A model generated the notes under the pieces. It was not told the origin of the DNA. It ran no database searches and was given only the letters and a program-made list of their open reading frames with translations. Shown in pieces: positions 35,552 through 47,999 of a stretch of 64,000 nucleotides of DNA (positions within the stretch are counted from its first letter, which is position 1; each line of letters starts with the position of its first letter). This DNA is from Nautilus pompilius (lineage: Eukaryota > Mollusca > Cephalopoda > Nautilida > Nautilidae): NCBI GenBank assembly GCA_018389105.1, contig JACATO010000599.1, positions 527,501-591,500 on the forward strand, in the 5' to 3' direction. The position numbers and the translations under genes are program-made.

Positions 35552-36360
35552 CCTTTCCATCACAAGTTATTTTTCAGAATTTAGCTTTTGCTCTTTTGTC
35601 TGAAAATTATTGTATCATTCAAATTGTCATATTCTGTGTGTCACTATTTGGTGATGCACTTCCTTCAGCTCATTTACCATGATACCTTAAATGATATGGA
35701 CTGGATCTGTACTTCACGTTTAATAACACCATAAGAACTTTATAAAATAGCACTGAGGCCAACCAATCTTGTGGAAAATAGTTAATTAAGCCAATGTTAA
35801 ACATAGTTGACTGCACATCATAATTTTCCCTGGCTTAAACAATATTACGTGGCTAACCATTGTTGTGTTGTTCAATGCAGCTGTTGTATATTAGAACATC
35901 TCATGCTCTGTCTGACCATAATTACTATCTTATTTCCTTTGTTGTTTTCTTTTTTTAATGAAGGTGATCTGTTGTTTTGAAACTATTTTCTCAAACCACA
36001 TGATTCGTTTGCTGTGTAGGATGGAGATTTAATAGAATATTCATTGTCGTGGATGGTGAATTTTGAGAAAACAATGCATAATATCTTAATTGCTTCACTC
36101 TTCACAGGTGAAGGATGAATGCTTCTGTTCATCATCTGTCATGTGTATAAAATATTTCCTTCCGGAGTTTTTCTGGAACAGCAATTCAAAGATGACACAT
36201 TAATTACTTAAACTTCGAAGGTGGATAAAATCAGTTTGTCTACCTTTAAGTCAGTTCTGGCTCTCTGTCAATTTTGATGACATTGATAAATGTGTTTTTA
36301 ATTAATTCTTTCAACCATAATCATTACCAGTACACTGGGTAATGCTGTCATGCACAAAAG
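35552..36360. other. no supported gene
   Basis: AT-rich. Nothing recognisable. Confidence 0.4.
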
Positions 36361-36365
36361 CACTG

Positions 36366-36757
36366 AAATGTGAATGTGCAATCTGAATCTGGCTTTTATC
36401 TGCCAATAATTTTCAAAATGTTTCCCTTAATGCAATGATATGGAAACTCACCATTAGGTTTTGATCACTGCCATTTGTTTGTAAATTTTTGGAGCTATCA
36501 AGTTGATATATCAGATGAAGTGAATAACTTGAAGAAAAGAAAATACAAAGCTCCAGAAGGAAACCATGATTAAAGAGAAACATAGCCACAAAGAAAGTGG
36601 CCTTGGATCTGCTTTAGACAATTGGCAGACATTTGATGGACTTCTGCTTATATGCAATCATGAGCTTTTATAGCAATGCATTGTGGGGAGTTTTTTTTTT
36701 TTTTTTTAAATTATCAACACAGAAACCAGACAGACTACATGCACAGCCATTTCAAAG
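36366..36757. mobile_element. MITE-like inverted-repeat element, copy B (about 390 bp)
   Basis: The left arm is GTGCAATCTGAATCTGGCTT then TTATCTGCCAATAATTTT. The right arm read inward is GTGCATGTAGTCTGTCTGGT then TTCTGTGTTGATAATTTA. Inside the right arm, CATGATTGCATATAAGCAGA and GTCTGCCAATTGTCTAAAGC match the outer right arm of the 1.7-kb element near 55.9 kb. There is a long poly-T (36,691-36,708) and no coding sequence. Confidence 0.6.
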
Positions 36758-37085
36758 AACTGAAATTGGAATATTTTGAGAGTGTTATGCTTTGTTCTGT
36801 ACAAATCCACACAACATGCAGCACCATGCACAAATGTCATAAACGAGTAATTGTAATCATCTTAACAGAAGAGCCACAGTGTCACCCATGCATGATTGAA
36901 ATCAGTGTTGTAGGCAAAGTCATTCAAGTAGAATGTTTCTAGTTGGCGGGCTTTACTGGTTTATTAAAACAGTAATAATTAAAAAGGCGACTCTGTAGTC
37001 ATGTAAGACTAAACTGTCAGTTAATATCATCTGAGGATTCCTTTCTTAGTTACCAAGCTCAGTAACTGGTACAGAATTTATTTTT

Positions 37086-37098
37086 ACACACACACACA

Positions 37099-37154
<56 letters not shown>
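37086..37154. repeat. CA then CT microsatellite
   Basis: (AC)n followed by an interrupted (CT)n tract of about 50 bp. Confidence 0.9.
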
Positions 37155-37159
37155 AAATT

Positions 37160-40100
37160 TATCAAAGCCTAACATGTAATAACAAGGAGTGGGGGGGGTT
37201 ACAGCTATGTTATGTTTAGAAAAGTCAGATTCCATTGGTTTTCACTTTTGGGGATTGTACCATTGTTAAAACTGAAGACTGAAGACATAGGAAGAATTTA
37301 GAAAATGGTAAAGATGTCTCTATGTAATCAGTTTAGTAACTATAAGGAGGCAAGAATTTGTTGTGGTTGGTGGTCAACCTTTTTCCACAAAAAGGAAATA
37401 GCCACCAGTACAATTTTTAAATATTTATTCTTCTCATTTGTAATCCTGTTTTATGTATGTTGCACATTTTCTCAGTTTTGGGGGTTGTGGACCCTATTTT
37501 GGTTACATACTGAGCGGGATGTGTGATCGCTTTTCAGCAAAGGAAACCAAGAGTGAAAGCCCTTACTGGAATTCTTCATTTTGAGAAGTGGGAGCAAAAT
37601 GGTGAGCCTAGAGGGAATCTACACCTCTGGCTGGTGAAGAAAAGCAAAAAGAAATCATGAATCAAGCTCTCAACTTTAGAAGTCCAGTAGACTAATGTCC
37701 AATAATTCTATTACTAAACAAAATATTTTCTGATATCTACCATTTGGAGTCTTGGCTAATTTGAGAGAATAATATACAAGTGCTTGGGATATATTATAAT
37801 GGCCCTTGAGGCTACATATGTAGCACTGCTCTAACTGATTAACCCAAAGGTAGCAACAGTGGTGCTGTCGCATATGATGTATGAACTAAAAGACCAAGTA
37901 TTTTGCTGAATGATATGTTCATCATAATTTTTTATGAATTTTCTGCTATTTACATATTTGTGACTTTCAAAAATTAATTGGATTTTGTGTTTTCAAACTA
38001 TAATTCCTGTCTTTCTCATAAAGAAAGCATCACTTGTGATAATTACCTTAGTTCATTTGCATTAGCAGTGCCAATCTTTAGTTTTTTGTTAATAGTCTCA
38101 GCAGCACTTTTGAACTATGAATATCATTGACTTAATATTGTTTTCATTAGTTTACTTAAATTATTATTGTTAAAAATTGTTAAAACTATCAGTTACAGAC
38201 TGGCACCAAAGCAACTGTTACTTTATATGATGGATTTTTTAAAACTGTGTATCTGATGAACAGTTTAATTTATACAAAACTCGTCTTTAAAAAGTTCATA
38301 ATGAGCTGTATTTTACACACTAATTCAATTTATCTAAAAAATGCATCTTTGTCAAAATTCAACAGTATTTTTTTAAATTTGTGTTTTCCAAGGTATAATC
38401 TGAATCAGAAAGTGCATGGTTAACACAACCAGAACAAACAAACAAACGAAATGTTTATTTATGGGATTGGAATTCTATAAATTGAAAGTAGTGTTAGGTA
38501 GTCATGTGCTTGGACTTGTATCACAACTGACAATAGCTGTGTAAAAAAAAAAGCGGGGTGCCATTACAAAAAGAAGAAAAACGCAGAAAATTGGTGCTTA
38601 GAGTTGTACATTGATTTGTACAATGGCAAAGACTTCAATGACGCACTGAAGCCAATATGGTTTCTTATTAAAACTGGAGAGGCCAGAGCAGGTTTGTGTG
38701 TGTGTGTATATGTATTGGAATAATAATCTTGCTTCTCTCCCACCTCTCCCTCCGGTGACTGAAAGCTTGTTTTCATTAATTCCCAAGCTATGAAATATTT
38801 ACATCTATTAATTTAATGAAACTTTAGCATTTGATTTTCACTGAGCTTTTAAAAGTAGAAAAGCAAACAAATCTTTTTTGGTCTCCCTGCTATCCAAACA
38901 TGTGTGCTCAAGGTTGATTCGTTTTATTTTGTTAACAAAATGCCGGAGGAAAATCTAGAGATCAGAATGGAACATTGGATTTTTTTGGTGTGGAGGGATT
39001 ACATTTAAGCAAGCAAAAAAGATTAGCCATAAGAAAAATAAAAAGTTTTTAGTATTATTTTTCTAACATGTGCTGCTTCTCAGGAAACTTGTCTTGACTT
39101 TTGACGCCTGTGGGCATTATACAGCATTGAGCTAGAAAGGGAAGTTATCGGATATTAGCCTTGGTAACCAAGCAAGCTACTTTTCAGGTATGGCTATGGG
39201 TTCTTGGGCAGTTGCCATGATGTAAGCCAGTCCAGAGTTACCTATGGAACATTAACTACAAAATCAAACTTAAAAATTTTTAAAGGTGAGGAAATTGCAG
39301 TTAAATCTGTTATTATTTTGTCTTTGTTATTCCCAGATACAAGGTGCGCAGAAGCCAAAACTTTATAAACACCATCGCTCGATGTTCCATAGTTTATTTT
39401 TACTCTTTATTTGATAAAATTATTAAATGTACTGTTGTAATGACCACAACTATATAAAGAGACAAATTTTTTACTTCATGTAATTTGGAGATGATGAAAA
39501 TCTGTTATTTTAAAATGTCTGTTGCATATTTAAATCTAGAATGCCTTTTTTTTAAGTTCTCCTAGAACAATTTTTTAAATATAGAATAATTTTCTTTAAA
39601 AATAAGTAAAAGATGCTAAACAATTCTAATAAGTGGAAATCTGTAACATAACTACATTGCACAGACATGATATAGTTGAAGCTATCCCTCATGTGATATT
39701 CAAATTTTATGGTCATCAGTTCAGGTAAGATAATCCCTTGGTGATATACAAACAACTGCTTTCTTAGAATGATCAGAATCTGCTACTAGTAGCATAATTG
39801 GAAAGGTAGGCATGTTCATTGTGGAATATTGCAGAACAATGCCTGGTTTCATGTCAGCAAGAAGAAAACAGTTATGGTAGTTGTCCGCATCAATAATTAG
39901 AACCTGAAAACTGTGTTTGAGATGGTTGCCTCTGCATCTTGGCAGCAGAAATGCATTTTTTTTTTCATAATATTTCATCTCTATGTTATACAATTACATA
40001 AACGTAAGTAGTTTGTTTGTTTTTTAAAGTGTAATGACTAATTGTAAATTAAATAGTTTTTAAAAAATTGAATAAATAAATTCTCGTTGTAAATTGTTCT

Positions 40101-41240
40101 CAAGTTATAAAATTGAAAAATGTATTAAATTTCCCCCACATTTTTTTTTCTTTAATTAAAAAAAAAAGGTGGAGACAGGAAAAATTGCATCTCTAGCGAT
40201 AAGGTTGCGGTGGGTAAATCATACACAAAACATTTAGAGGGCTGTTTAAATTCTAGTCATGACCGCGTAGTTCTGAGAATTTTTTCTAACTAGATTTTCA
40301 AATTCAGCGCTTTGATTTTGGCTCTCATTCCTTTGGAACCTTAACTTTGTAAGGAAGAAGGAACTCCATTACCAGCTGACATTAAAAGATCTCTCCAAGT
40401 TCCTGCCAAGGACAGTATTTTTTTTTTTTTGTTTTGCATATTTTTTTTTCTGTTCCATTCTATCTACTTTATGATAAATTGCCAAATAAAATTTTTTATG
40501 CATTGATTTTGCTACATCCATGACAATTCTGGCGTGGTGCTAATGTGCATACAGATTTTCTAAACTGCTTAGGAAAAACGGTCTAAATTGACATTACATG
40601 TTTTTCTTTTCCTTTTTCAAACATAAAGAGGAATAATAACGAGAAAGCAAAACGGTGAACAAATAAAGAAAAGACTTTAAAAAAACAGAAAGAGAATTTC
40701 ATGATGAGAAACAAAAGAAAATTCAATCGAACGTTTTGCAGGTTTATTGGCAGAAGAAGGAGAATAAGAAAGGAAAAGAGATGAGAAATTGAATGATTTA
40801 ACAGTCATGTTTAAACACTATATGCATTGGAACATTTGTACTTTTAGCTTTGTGCCAGCTGCTGTCGTCATAATCATGCACCCAGAGGAAAATGGACACT
40901 AGAGACCACATGACCATTACAGTGATGCTACTTAAACCAGCTTTCATCTCGAATGCCCCTATGAGATGTGTATTTAAATTTTAAGAATGTAAATGGGATC
41001 GATCTTAATTCTGCTGAAACTGGCTAGTTTCCGCCTTCAGTTCAGGGTTCTTTCTCCGTTCCTCCCCGAAAAAATTCTTCTTGTCGTTTTATTCTCTTTT
41101 TTTCTTTTTTATATGCAGGATTTTGGTTGGAACCTGAAATGCTTGTTGCTCTCTCTCTCTCTCTCTTGCAGTTCTTAATGAAGCTAAATTCCTGCTTTTG
41201 TTGCTATTTAATGATCTTGTCTAAATAGATTTTTATTTCA
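37160..41240. other. long AT-rich stretch without supported gene
   Basis: Homopolymer-rich DNA (for example T12 near 40,419 and A10 near 40,159). Only short open frames without coding character. A (CT)n-TTGCAG sequence at 41,149-41,171 resembles a splice acceptor but no convincing exon follows at once. Confidence 0.4.
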
Positions 41241-41246
41241 TTTCCC

Positions 41247-41414
41247 ATGAGTAAACATGGCCGACCAGGAAGATTTCAGTTTTATTGCCACTGTGAAAGA
41301 TTTACTTCGGATCCAGACATTGGTTACTTCGCCCACAGCAATTTGTCATTTCACAGGGATGATGATGATAAAAAGAAAAAAGAAAAATTCAGGTTTCTGC
41401 TAGCTTTTAGTTGA
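41247..41414 (+). CDS. small open frame (55 codons), unidentified
   Basis: The ATG at 41,247 opens MSKHGRPGRFQFYCHCERF, then TSDPDIGYFAHSNLSFHRDD and a Lys-rich stretch before a TGA. A second frame over the same DNA (ATG at 41,259, MADQEDFSFIATVKDLL) is also open, so the G+C-richer patch rather than selection may explain both. No family recognised. Tested by conservation in a related genome, it could be an exon or micropeptide. Confidence 0.2.
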   Translation: MSKHGRPGRFQFYCHCERFTSDPDIGYFAHSNLSFHRDDDDKKKKEKFRFLLAFS

Positions 41415-41419
41415 ATGAT

Positions 41420-43260
41420 ATCGGTTTAATAGCCCATCTTGGCAAAGATGATGGAATGATACAAGTTTGAAACAAGGTTTAGCCACATGTAAACCAGGGT
41501 TCTGCAAAATACTTTCCCTGGGGTTATTCATAGCTAAGCCTTGTTAATGAACACCAGCATTTGTTGCAAGTTTTAATTTGATGTCCACAAGTTTAATATC
41601 TTTTTGGCTACAACTTAACCATACCGTTGTTTTCAAGGAATTTTCATTACATTTAGGCTTTGATACTTTTTAAAATGTACAGGTTGTACCTGAACTCACC
41701 TGTCAAGAAGGCCACAACTAACCACATGCATCATAGTTGTGCATGGCGTTGTAAGGTATTTCGTCATGGTTCATACCTATGCGAGATAAGGCCACAAGGC
41801 TTGTACTGAAAGTAACAAGCTCTAATGAATTGCAGGAAGCCCACTATTCGGACAGTCCTGTGGTTTTTTATTCACACACAATATAATTTCCTTCGACTCA
41901 ATAACATTAGCACTATCAGTTTTACTCCCCAGGTGGCACTGCAGCAGTCATTGCAAAGGGAGACCATCATGAATAATGTGTTTGAAGCCCAGTACCAACA
42001 TACATAAAAGCTGTACACTTGAGTGTTTTATATTAGCATAAAATGAGAGTTAGAACCCAATATCATTTAAAAAAAAATATGCGAAACATTTAAATTCAAG
42101 CACCAAGTGAGAAGTTTTAGCTTTTCTAATATTATTTATTTGTAAAGATAAAATACTGTTACCCACATCTTACAATTGCATATCACAACCCTTTAAAGAG
42201 AGAGAGTCTTCTGAACTTTACACAGTCTGCTTGACCAGCAGCTAAAGTTGAAACACGGAGCTGGCAGGGCTCCCAGTGTTTCCCTTTTGTGCCAGGCTGG
42301 CAGCTGGTGTCTCAGACTTCTGCCAAAGGCACAACCTAAAAGGGAATAATCTGAGAGGGTGCATGCATGCATGCCATCTGCCATAGTAAAATCACCACAT
42401 GTCACCCTTTCCATCTCTGCAAGCTGCTTCTGTTCAGCTGCAATGGTCGACTTACCTTATCCTTTTCCATTATCCCTGAACCCTGCCTAGCTGCTGCTTT
42501 AACATCATATTACCTCACACGCAGACCCAATATATGTAGCTATATCTGTGTGAACAATAGTAGTAGCTTGAGCTTTGTACTACTTGGTCCCTTTGCCTCA
42601 GCCTCCCTTATTTTAAACAAAGAAGGGAGATATCACTTCTTGTTTTAACTCTTGTTCTTAAGCCTTTATTTTACTTATTTTCTTTTTGTTTTATAGAAAA
42701 CGCTTTACAAATATTTCTAATCTGACTTTGTTTTAATGATGAAGTTCTTTTTTTTTTAGTTACTCTCATCACAATATTTGAACTCAAGCAATCTTCAAAA
42801 ATAAAAGGTGTTTAACTTCATTTGTGACTGAACTTTGTAATCTCTCTCACCACTGGAATTAAACCAGCTTACAGATGCTGAATTTGCCTGACTACATCTA
42901 TCTTTTTCCATTTCCTGTACCTGTCTGACATCTATCAACGACTTTCAATCTCTGATCTTATCACATATACATTTATTCAAACAGCTCTCACTGTCCCTAT
43001 TCCTTCCTTCCTTTTTTTTGGACTTCTATACTGAAGCTGGCAGCATCTTAAATGCTGATAAATTTAGTTTGAGGTAAATGAACTGGCAACCTAGACTAGA
43101 ACGGTCCAAACCACATTTAAAACAACCATGAAAGCCGGTGCTATAAATCTCATAAACAATGCTATGAAAAAGTAAGGTAATATGCTTAGAAGTCAAGTTA
43201 AGCCAGTAGATAAGTAGAAACTACATTTTTTAAAAATATACCTCGGGCACTGGTTTACCA
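41420..43260. other. no supported gene
   Basis: AT-rich. Includes a (GCAT)n-like tract at 42,360-42,373. Nothing recognisable. Confidence 0.4.
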
Positions 43261-43266
43261 TTCTCC

Positions 43267-43270
43267 CCCC

Positions 43271-43306
<36 letters not shown>

Positions 43307-43318
43307 CATCTCTCTCTA
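43267..43318. repeat. CT microsatellite
   Basis: Interrupted (CT)n of about 50 bp preceded by C7. Confidence 0.9.
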
Positions 43319-43839
43319 TAAATGGTAATCTATCTACTTAAACATGTAAATGTAACACTCACCAATCTGTGGAAGAGACTTTCTGCTTGGTTAATCCTCG
43401 AAGCTGATAATTATTTCCGCTTCATGTTTAAACCCCAACTTGATGTCCAGACTGATCCTCCTGTTTTTATCATCATTAGCTACTTGACAGGACCATTGAA
43501 TATGATGCATGATGTTGATGTAGCAATTCCTTGCATACATAATAAATTGTTTAAACTTTGAAAAAAAAAAGAAAAGGTTTTGCATTGATTTTCTAAGTAC
43601 GTTTTCTTTTGCATAATAATGTGGTATTGTTTGTCTCAACTTTTAGACATCCTCAAACCTGATTTGACTTTTGGAAAGTTTTTGTGACAGTCTCATTTAA
43701 TTCATCTAAGCCATTCTAACTTTGATAGTTTGCGTATGGTTAATAAATAACTGTCTCTAGATACACAACATCACCAAATGAAAATTAGTATTCAGAAATA
43801 GCTAATCATTTAGTAGTAATAAGTTTGCATTTAATTATT

Positions 43840-43945
43840 CTTTTTCTGCAGCTTGTCATGTGGATTTCTTCCAGGAGCTTTGGTCCTCTCCCATATCTAA
43901 AAAATGAAAAGCTCCAGTAGGGATGCCAAGGCAGAAAGACATTTT
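43840..43945 (+). repeat. SINE body and 3' part, head missing
   Basis: Contains GTCATGTGGATTTCTTCCAG, then GAGCTTTGGTCCTCTCCCAT, then ATGAAAAGCTCCAGTAGGGA and TGCCAAGGCAG. This is the same body as the complete copies at 4.3, 15.3, 45.5 and 47.9 kb. No tRNA-like head precedes it, so it is a 5'-truncated copy. Confidence 0.5.
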
Positions 43946-43949
43946 CGAT

Positions 43950-45400
43950 CTGAATTAAGGTCACTGCTTTCTTCCATGATGATCTATATTTCTTTCTAAT
44001 TTCACTTTCAGAAGACAGTTCCCCAACTTGCATCAGAGGAATGCTTGTTAAGAAAAAATGTTTAGTTCTGTTTCACTCGTTGAGTGCTTTAAGAAGACTT
44101 GGAAAGTCTTTAAAAAACAAAATTGACATTTGGAAAGTAATAGCCAGGATTGATCCATGAATAATATCATAGCTTGCCAACTAGACTATTTATCTTTGAG
44201 ATTTTCAGTCACACTCTTTGTTCTAGTGGATGTAGGTGATGTCTTAAAAATGGAGAAGTTCCTAATGCTCAGGTGATTTCCTAAATTTGGGGGGAAAGGT
44301 TAGGCACTAAACTTTACTATCGAAAACAAACAGATCAAAGGATTCAGATTTATTCCATGTTCACTGATTTTGACAGTTTAAGTCTTTACAGGATCTGTGA
44401 TCCATAAAACTTGCATTAGTGTGGATATGTCCATCACGCAAAACTAATGCAAATGGTGATGATTGTTTAACCTTTAACTGTGTGTGTCACTTGGGGTGCA
44501 ATTTCACTCTACTACTATTCAGATTTACATCACTTGCCACGTGTTAAGCCATAGGGGCTGTGACACACAGCACCCTGTTCATTAATGTGACTTTTTTGTG
44601 ATGGAAAGTCCATGTTGACTGAATATGCAGCTAGTCCAACGCGGATTTTAACCAATGTGTCTAAGCTGGTGATGTATGGGGAATAAAGACTGCTATGGCT
44701 TACAGACAGTTGGCATTTATAATGGTCTCATTAGGTGCCGAATTAAATGTTGCTTATTTGTGCAAATTGGTAGTTTAAATCAAAACGCTGTATCGATGTT
44801 CAGTTTTCTTTTTTTTTTTTTCTTCCCATTTACAGCAAACAAACATACATAGTCAGTTACAGTAGAATCTCATCAGCTCAGCCTCAGCGGAAATTTTCCA
44901 GCTACATTAAAATGAATTATTGTCGCACACAAAACCTTTAATCAAAATTGGTTGGGGAGATGGTTTTCCTCGAAATATTTATCTCAAAAGTCCGTTCTGT
45001 TTGAAGTAATTGCTTACACCAGAGGAGCTGTTTAATCTTGTTGAAACCAAGCTCCCTTTTTTTGTCCTTTACTTTTCTTTTTGCTGATATGGTTTATATG
45101 ATCTAAGGGTTTTTTTTAATTCCTGTACCACTCTTCAGTTTTGGGCATTACATTACATTACATTATCACATAAAACTGCAGTAATTTGTTTCCAAAGAGC
45201 ATCGGGAATACAGAGTTGTCAATTAAGTAAAGGATTTTTTTTGTTTAGAATTATTTACATGAACCTTTACTAAAATTTGTTATGCTCACTCGAAATTTCT
45301 TCGCTCTGTAATGTCCCGAACTTGGTATTTTGTACATCAGTTGATAACGTTTCAGCAACAAAGATGGTAATGTGGTTGCTGCCATGAAGCGTTGTGAACC
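43950..45400. other. no supported gene
   Basis: AT-rich. Poly-T at 44,808-44,821. Short direct ACATT repeats at 45,149-45,164. Nothing recognisable. Confidence 0.4.
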
Positions 45401-45402
45401 TT

Positions 45403-45605
45403 GCACCATGAGGAGCCTGGCGCTTTTAACCTCAAGGATATATCCCCCTCCACTAGAACTCTCCATCTTTAGATGCAGGAGATACTCGACTGTGGTTGAG
45501 AAGCTGCCTTGCAAGGGAGACGTGGCAAACCAAGCCCAGCCAACTGACAGGATTCGAACAGCAGTCGAGTAGTCAGTCACCCATTGGGCCACTGGGCCAG
45601 CCTGT
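45403..45605 (-). repeat. tRNA-derived SINE, minus strand, best-preserved copy
   Basis: On the minus strand the head is GGCTGGCCCAGTGGCCCAAT, an A-box region, and the B box is TGTTCGAATCC (about 45,550-45,560). The body holds GTCGAGTATCTCCTGCATCT then AAAGATGGAGAGTTCTAGTG. The 3' module GCCAGGCTCCTCATGGTGC matches TCAGGCCCCTTGTGGCAC of the copy at 47.9 kb. The 113-codon frame across it is a fortuitous translation. Confidence 0.7.
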
Positions 45606-45731
45606 AAGGTGTATTTATAAAGCGTCCCTCACTGAACAGAAGTAACCTGGATGAATCGTGTTTTTTGGGTGGGGGTTTACCATCTCATCAATAGTCAACT
45701 GTCGTTCTTTTTTTTTCTGTTTCCTTTTAAG

Positions 45732-45935
45732 AAACTGTGGATCTCTGCAAGGTGAGACCAACGGGCCTAAGTCTGAAGAAATTTGCAAACACGTCTTTTA
45801 AATGCTTTCCACTTCAAACATTAGAATTAGATAAATTAAATGCCATACAACGGAGAGGAGAAAACAATGTGTTTGACTACTCACCGGCTTCATTTCAAAC
45901 ATCCATGATGATGATGATGATGTGTAAATTTTGCT
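45732..45935 (+). CDS. possible exon with strong acceptor
   Basis: One of the best polypyrimidine-AG acceptors in the window (GTTCTTTTTTTTTCTGTTTC then CTTTTAAG, AG at 45,730-45,731). Two readings are possible. One is a 20-bp micro-exon ending CTGCAAG before GTGAGA at 45,752. The other is an exon reading TVDLCKVRPTGLSLKKFANT and on to a TAG at about 45,937. The tail of that longer reading is a translated ATG repeat, which argues against it. No family recognised. Confidence 0.22.
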
Positions 45936-45939
45936 AGAT

Positions 45940-47000
45940 TAAGTGATTATCAGAGGTTTTAATAAATGATGGAGATAAATTCTGCAGGTTAGTGCTGTAA
46001 CTGAACCTGCCATCATCTGACAACATCAGCAACACTTTTTCGAGATCTTAATGTGGATTTTTGAAAAAGTTAGTTTTTTTGGCTCTTATTTGCCATTAAC
46101 AGTTTGTTTTTTTTTTTAAATATTTGCTTGATTTTTAAATGCATTTCTGAATAAATAATGGTATTTATAGAGTGCCACTGAATTACTTTGGGCTGGATGT
46201 AAAACGAGATTCGTGTTTAGTATGGTGAGGTTTATTAACTGTCACAGTTGTGTTTTTGTCTGTCCTGCTTTTGTGTCTAAAATCCTCATAACCCTTTAGA
46301 TTGGTAGGTGGGCACAGTTCTTATCTGGAATATTTCTTTTGACAATTAGCTGTCACCTGCTGGTTTTGGCTGATTCACCTGTCCAAGTCATCAAATTATT
46401 TATCAGCCCATGACTGCTGGCAGCGTATCCTTTCCTTGGTCCACAACTGTCAATACCAGTCAGTCATAGTGTGGAACGGAACACATTGGTCCGTCCGTCT
46501 GACACTTTCGCTGTTCTGCTAATTGTATCTCTCCCCGTTTTCAATCAAACGTCAAACCAGGAATGCTAAAGTTTTTCATCTCTTCATTGTCAGCTTAGAT
46601 GGAACATTGTCTGTTGGGATGTAGAGTTGCCCATTTCTGTTTTAATGTCCACTTAAGCTGGAATCACTACTTAATAACTTGTGTTAGTTTATTTAGATGA
46701 TTTCTGTAAGTCAGTCCTCTCTAAATTACCCATCTTGTCATTGATGAAACTGAAAGAAAAAGCATTTTTGTTAAATTGAGATGAGGCAAAGCAGATTTCC
46801 AGCTGGCTAAATGATCTATACAGATACGTAACAAAAGTAAGCAGACACCTATGTTTGAAAGACCTAGTTTATTCCATCACTAGCAAAATATGGATGACAG
46901 GATGAAGAGGTGGATCTCTTTCTTTTATGGCAAGGCAGCAATATGCTAAAATGGTATATGGGTGATATCAGGAATCCTGGCCTGCAGGATTATAGCCCAT
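45940..47000. other. no supported gene
   Basis: AT-rich. The stretch from about 46,330 to 46,570 is less AT-rich and non-repetitive, without an open frame of note. Confidence 0.4.
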
Positions 47001-47120
47001 TGCTAGCACATTTTATATTATGGAGTCCTAAAAAGTAGGTGCACAAAATTACTTTTACTGTCCATTTCTGATAATTGGCCACACCCATACAAGACTACTA
47101 TATGAGAACAACCTAGGGAT

Positions 47121-47405
47121 TCATTGAAAAACAAATGGTTGTAAGGCAGAAGGATGTGGTAGCATCTGTATTTTCCATTGTAGTAAAGCTGACATTGCAA
47201 ATGGTGAAGAATTGTTTACATCTTGATACTTTACGGTTCTTGTTGATGCTGTTGCAATAGCATCTATTGGTTCTACTGGAAATCTACATGTTCTACTACA
47301 TTTACAGCCAGTTGTTGAGGTTCCTGTTGATTTCTGAAGATCCAGGACACTGTTACCTGCAAAATATTCAGTACTATGGTGGTAATAGTCAACAGAAAAC
47401 TGCAA
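47121..47405 (-). pseudogene. open frame, unidentified, possibly mobile-element derived
   Basis: A 94-codon minus-strand frame with protein-like composition: STGTSTTGCKCSRTCRFPVE, then PIDAIATASTRTVKYQD, then SPFAMSALLQWKIQMLP. The Cys pattern CxCxxxC is suggestive of a metal-binding knuckle but is too short to classify. No splice sites or neighbouring exons were found. Confidence 0.22.
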
Positions 47406-47795
47406 TGTTCCATTGTCAAATTGTTGTGCCTTCAGTCAAATTTTGTCAGTTTCTGTGAACCTCTTGTTTGTGGCATGGCTATCTGCAGACTGGCTATCAT
47501 GCATTTATCATGTGATGGAATGGCTTATCTGAATCTTAGGGTTTCTCTTTACTTATGTCAAATCTTTATACAGAAAAATTCTAAGAAAACAGTTTTTGCT
47601 TTTGTTGTTTTCAATGGAAAAGGTTAATATTTTTATTACTATTTTTTATTGTAATGCACAGAAAACCTAGGCAAAATGGAGTCTAAGTCTGTCTTACCAT
47701 AATTGTTATTTTGACAGATATAAACTGTTATCAGGTATTTACTTATGTGTGTAAAAATCTACTATAAGAAATGTTAAAAATCATATAGTATGTAG

Positions 47796-47995
47796 GGCAG
47801 CCAATGTCTCAGTGGTTAGCCTACTTGATTACCAAGGGTAAGGAATCTCAATTTGGTATACGTCTCTCACATGCTTTTCTCTTCTTTTTCACCAGCCACT
47901 CGTGCAGGTTAGTCCCTACACCTAAAATTGGAAAATTCTAGTAATGGTTTCTCTTCTGAAGTCAGAAGTGTCAGGCCCCTTGTGGCACAGGATAG
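47796..47995 (+). repeat. tRNA-derived SINE
   Basis: The head is GGCAGCCAATGTCTCAGTGG followed by TTAGCC (A box), with a degraded B box (GGAATCTCAATTTGG). The body ends AAAATTGGAAAATTCTAGTA. The 3' module is TCAGGCCCCTTGTGGCAC. Same family and orientation signature as the copy at 45.5 kb. Confidence 0.6.
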
Positions 47996-47999
47996 ATAA

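Noticed and set aside
37086-37154. CRISPR-like or satellite array
   Set aside because: Simple CA/CT microsatellite without spacer structure.
44855-44900. ACAGTAGAATCTCATCAGCT as a pogo-type transposon end
   Set aside because: No matching inverted end or transposase fragment nearby. Similarity is limited to a few bases.
45251-45592. 113-codon minus-strand frame
   Set aside because: It is a translation through a tRNA-derived SINE (B box GTTCGAATCC at the start), not a protein gene.
47846-47860. Intact tRNA gene
   Set aside because: The A and B boxes near here and near 45.5 and 35.5 kb belong to SINE heads. None folds into a complete cloverleaf by inspection.
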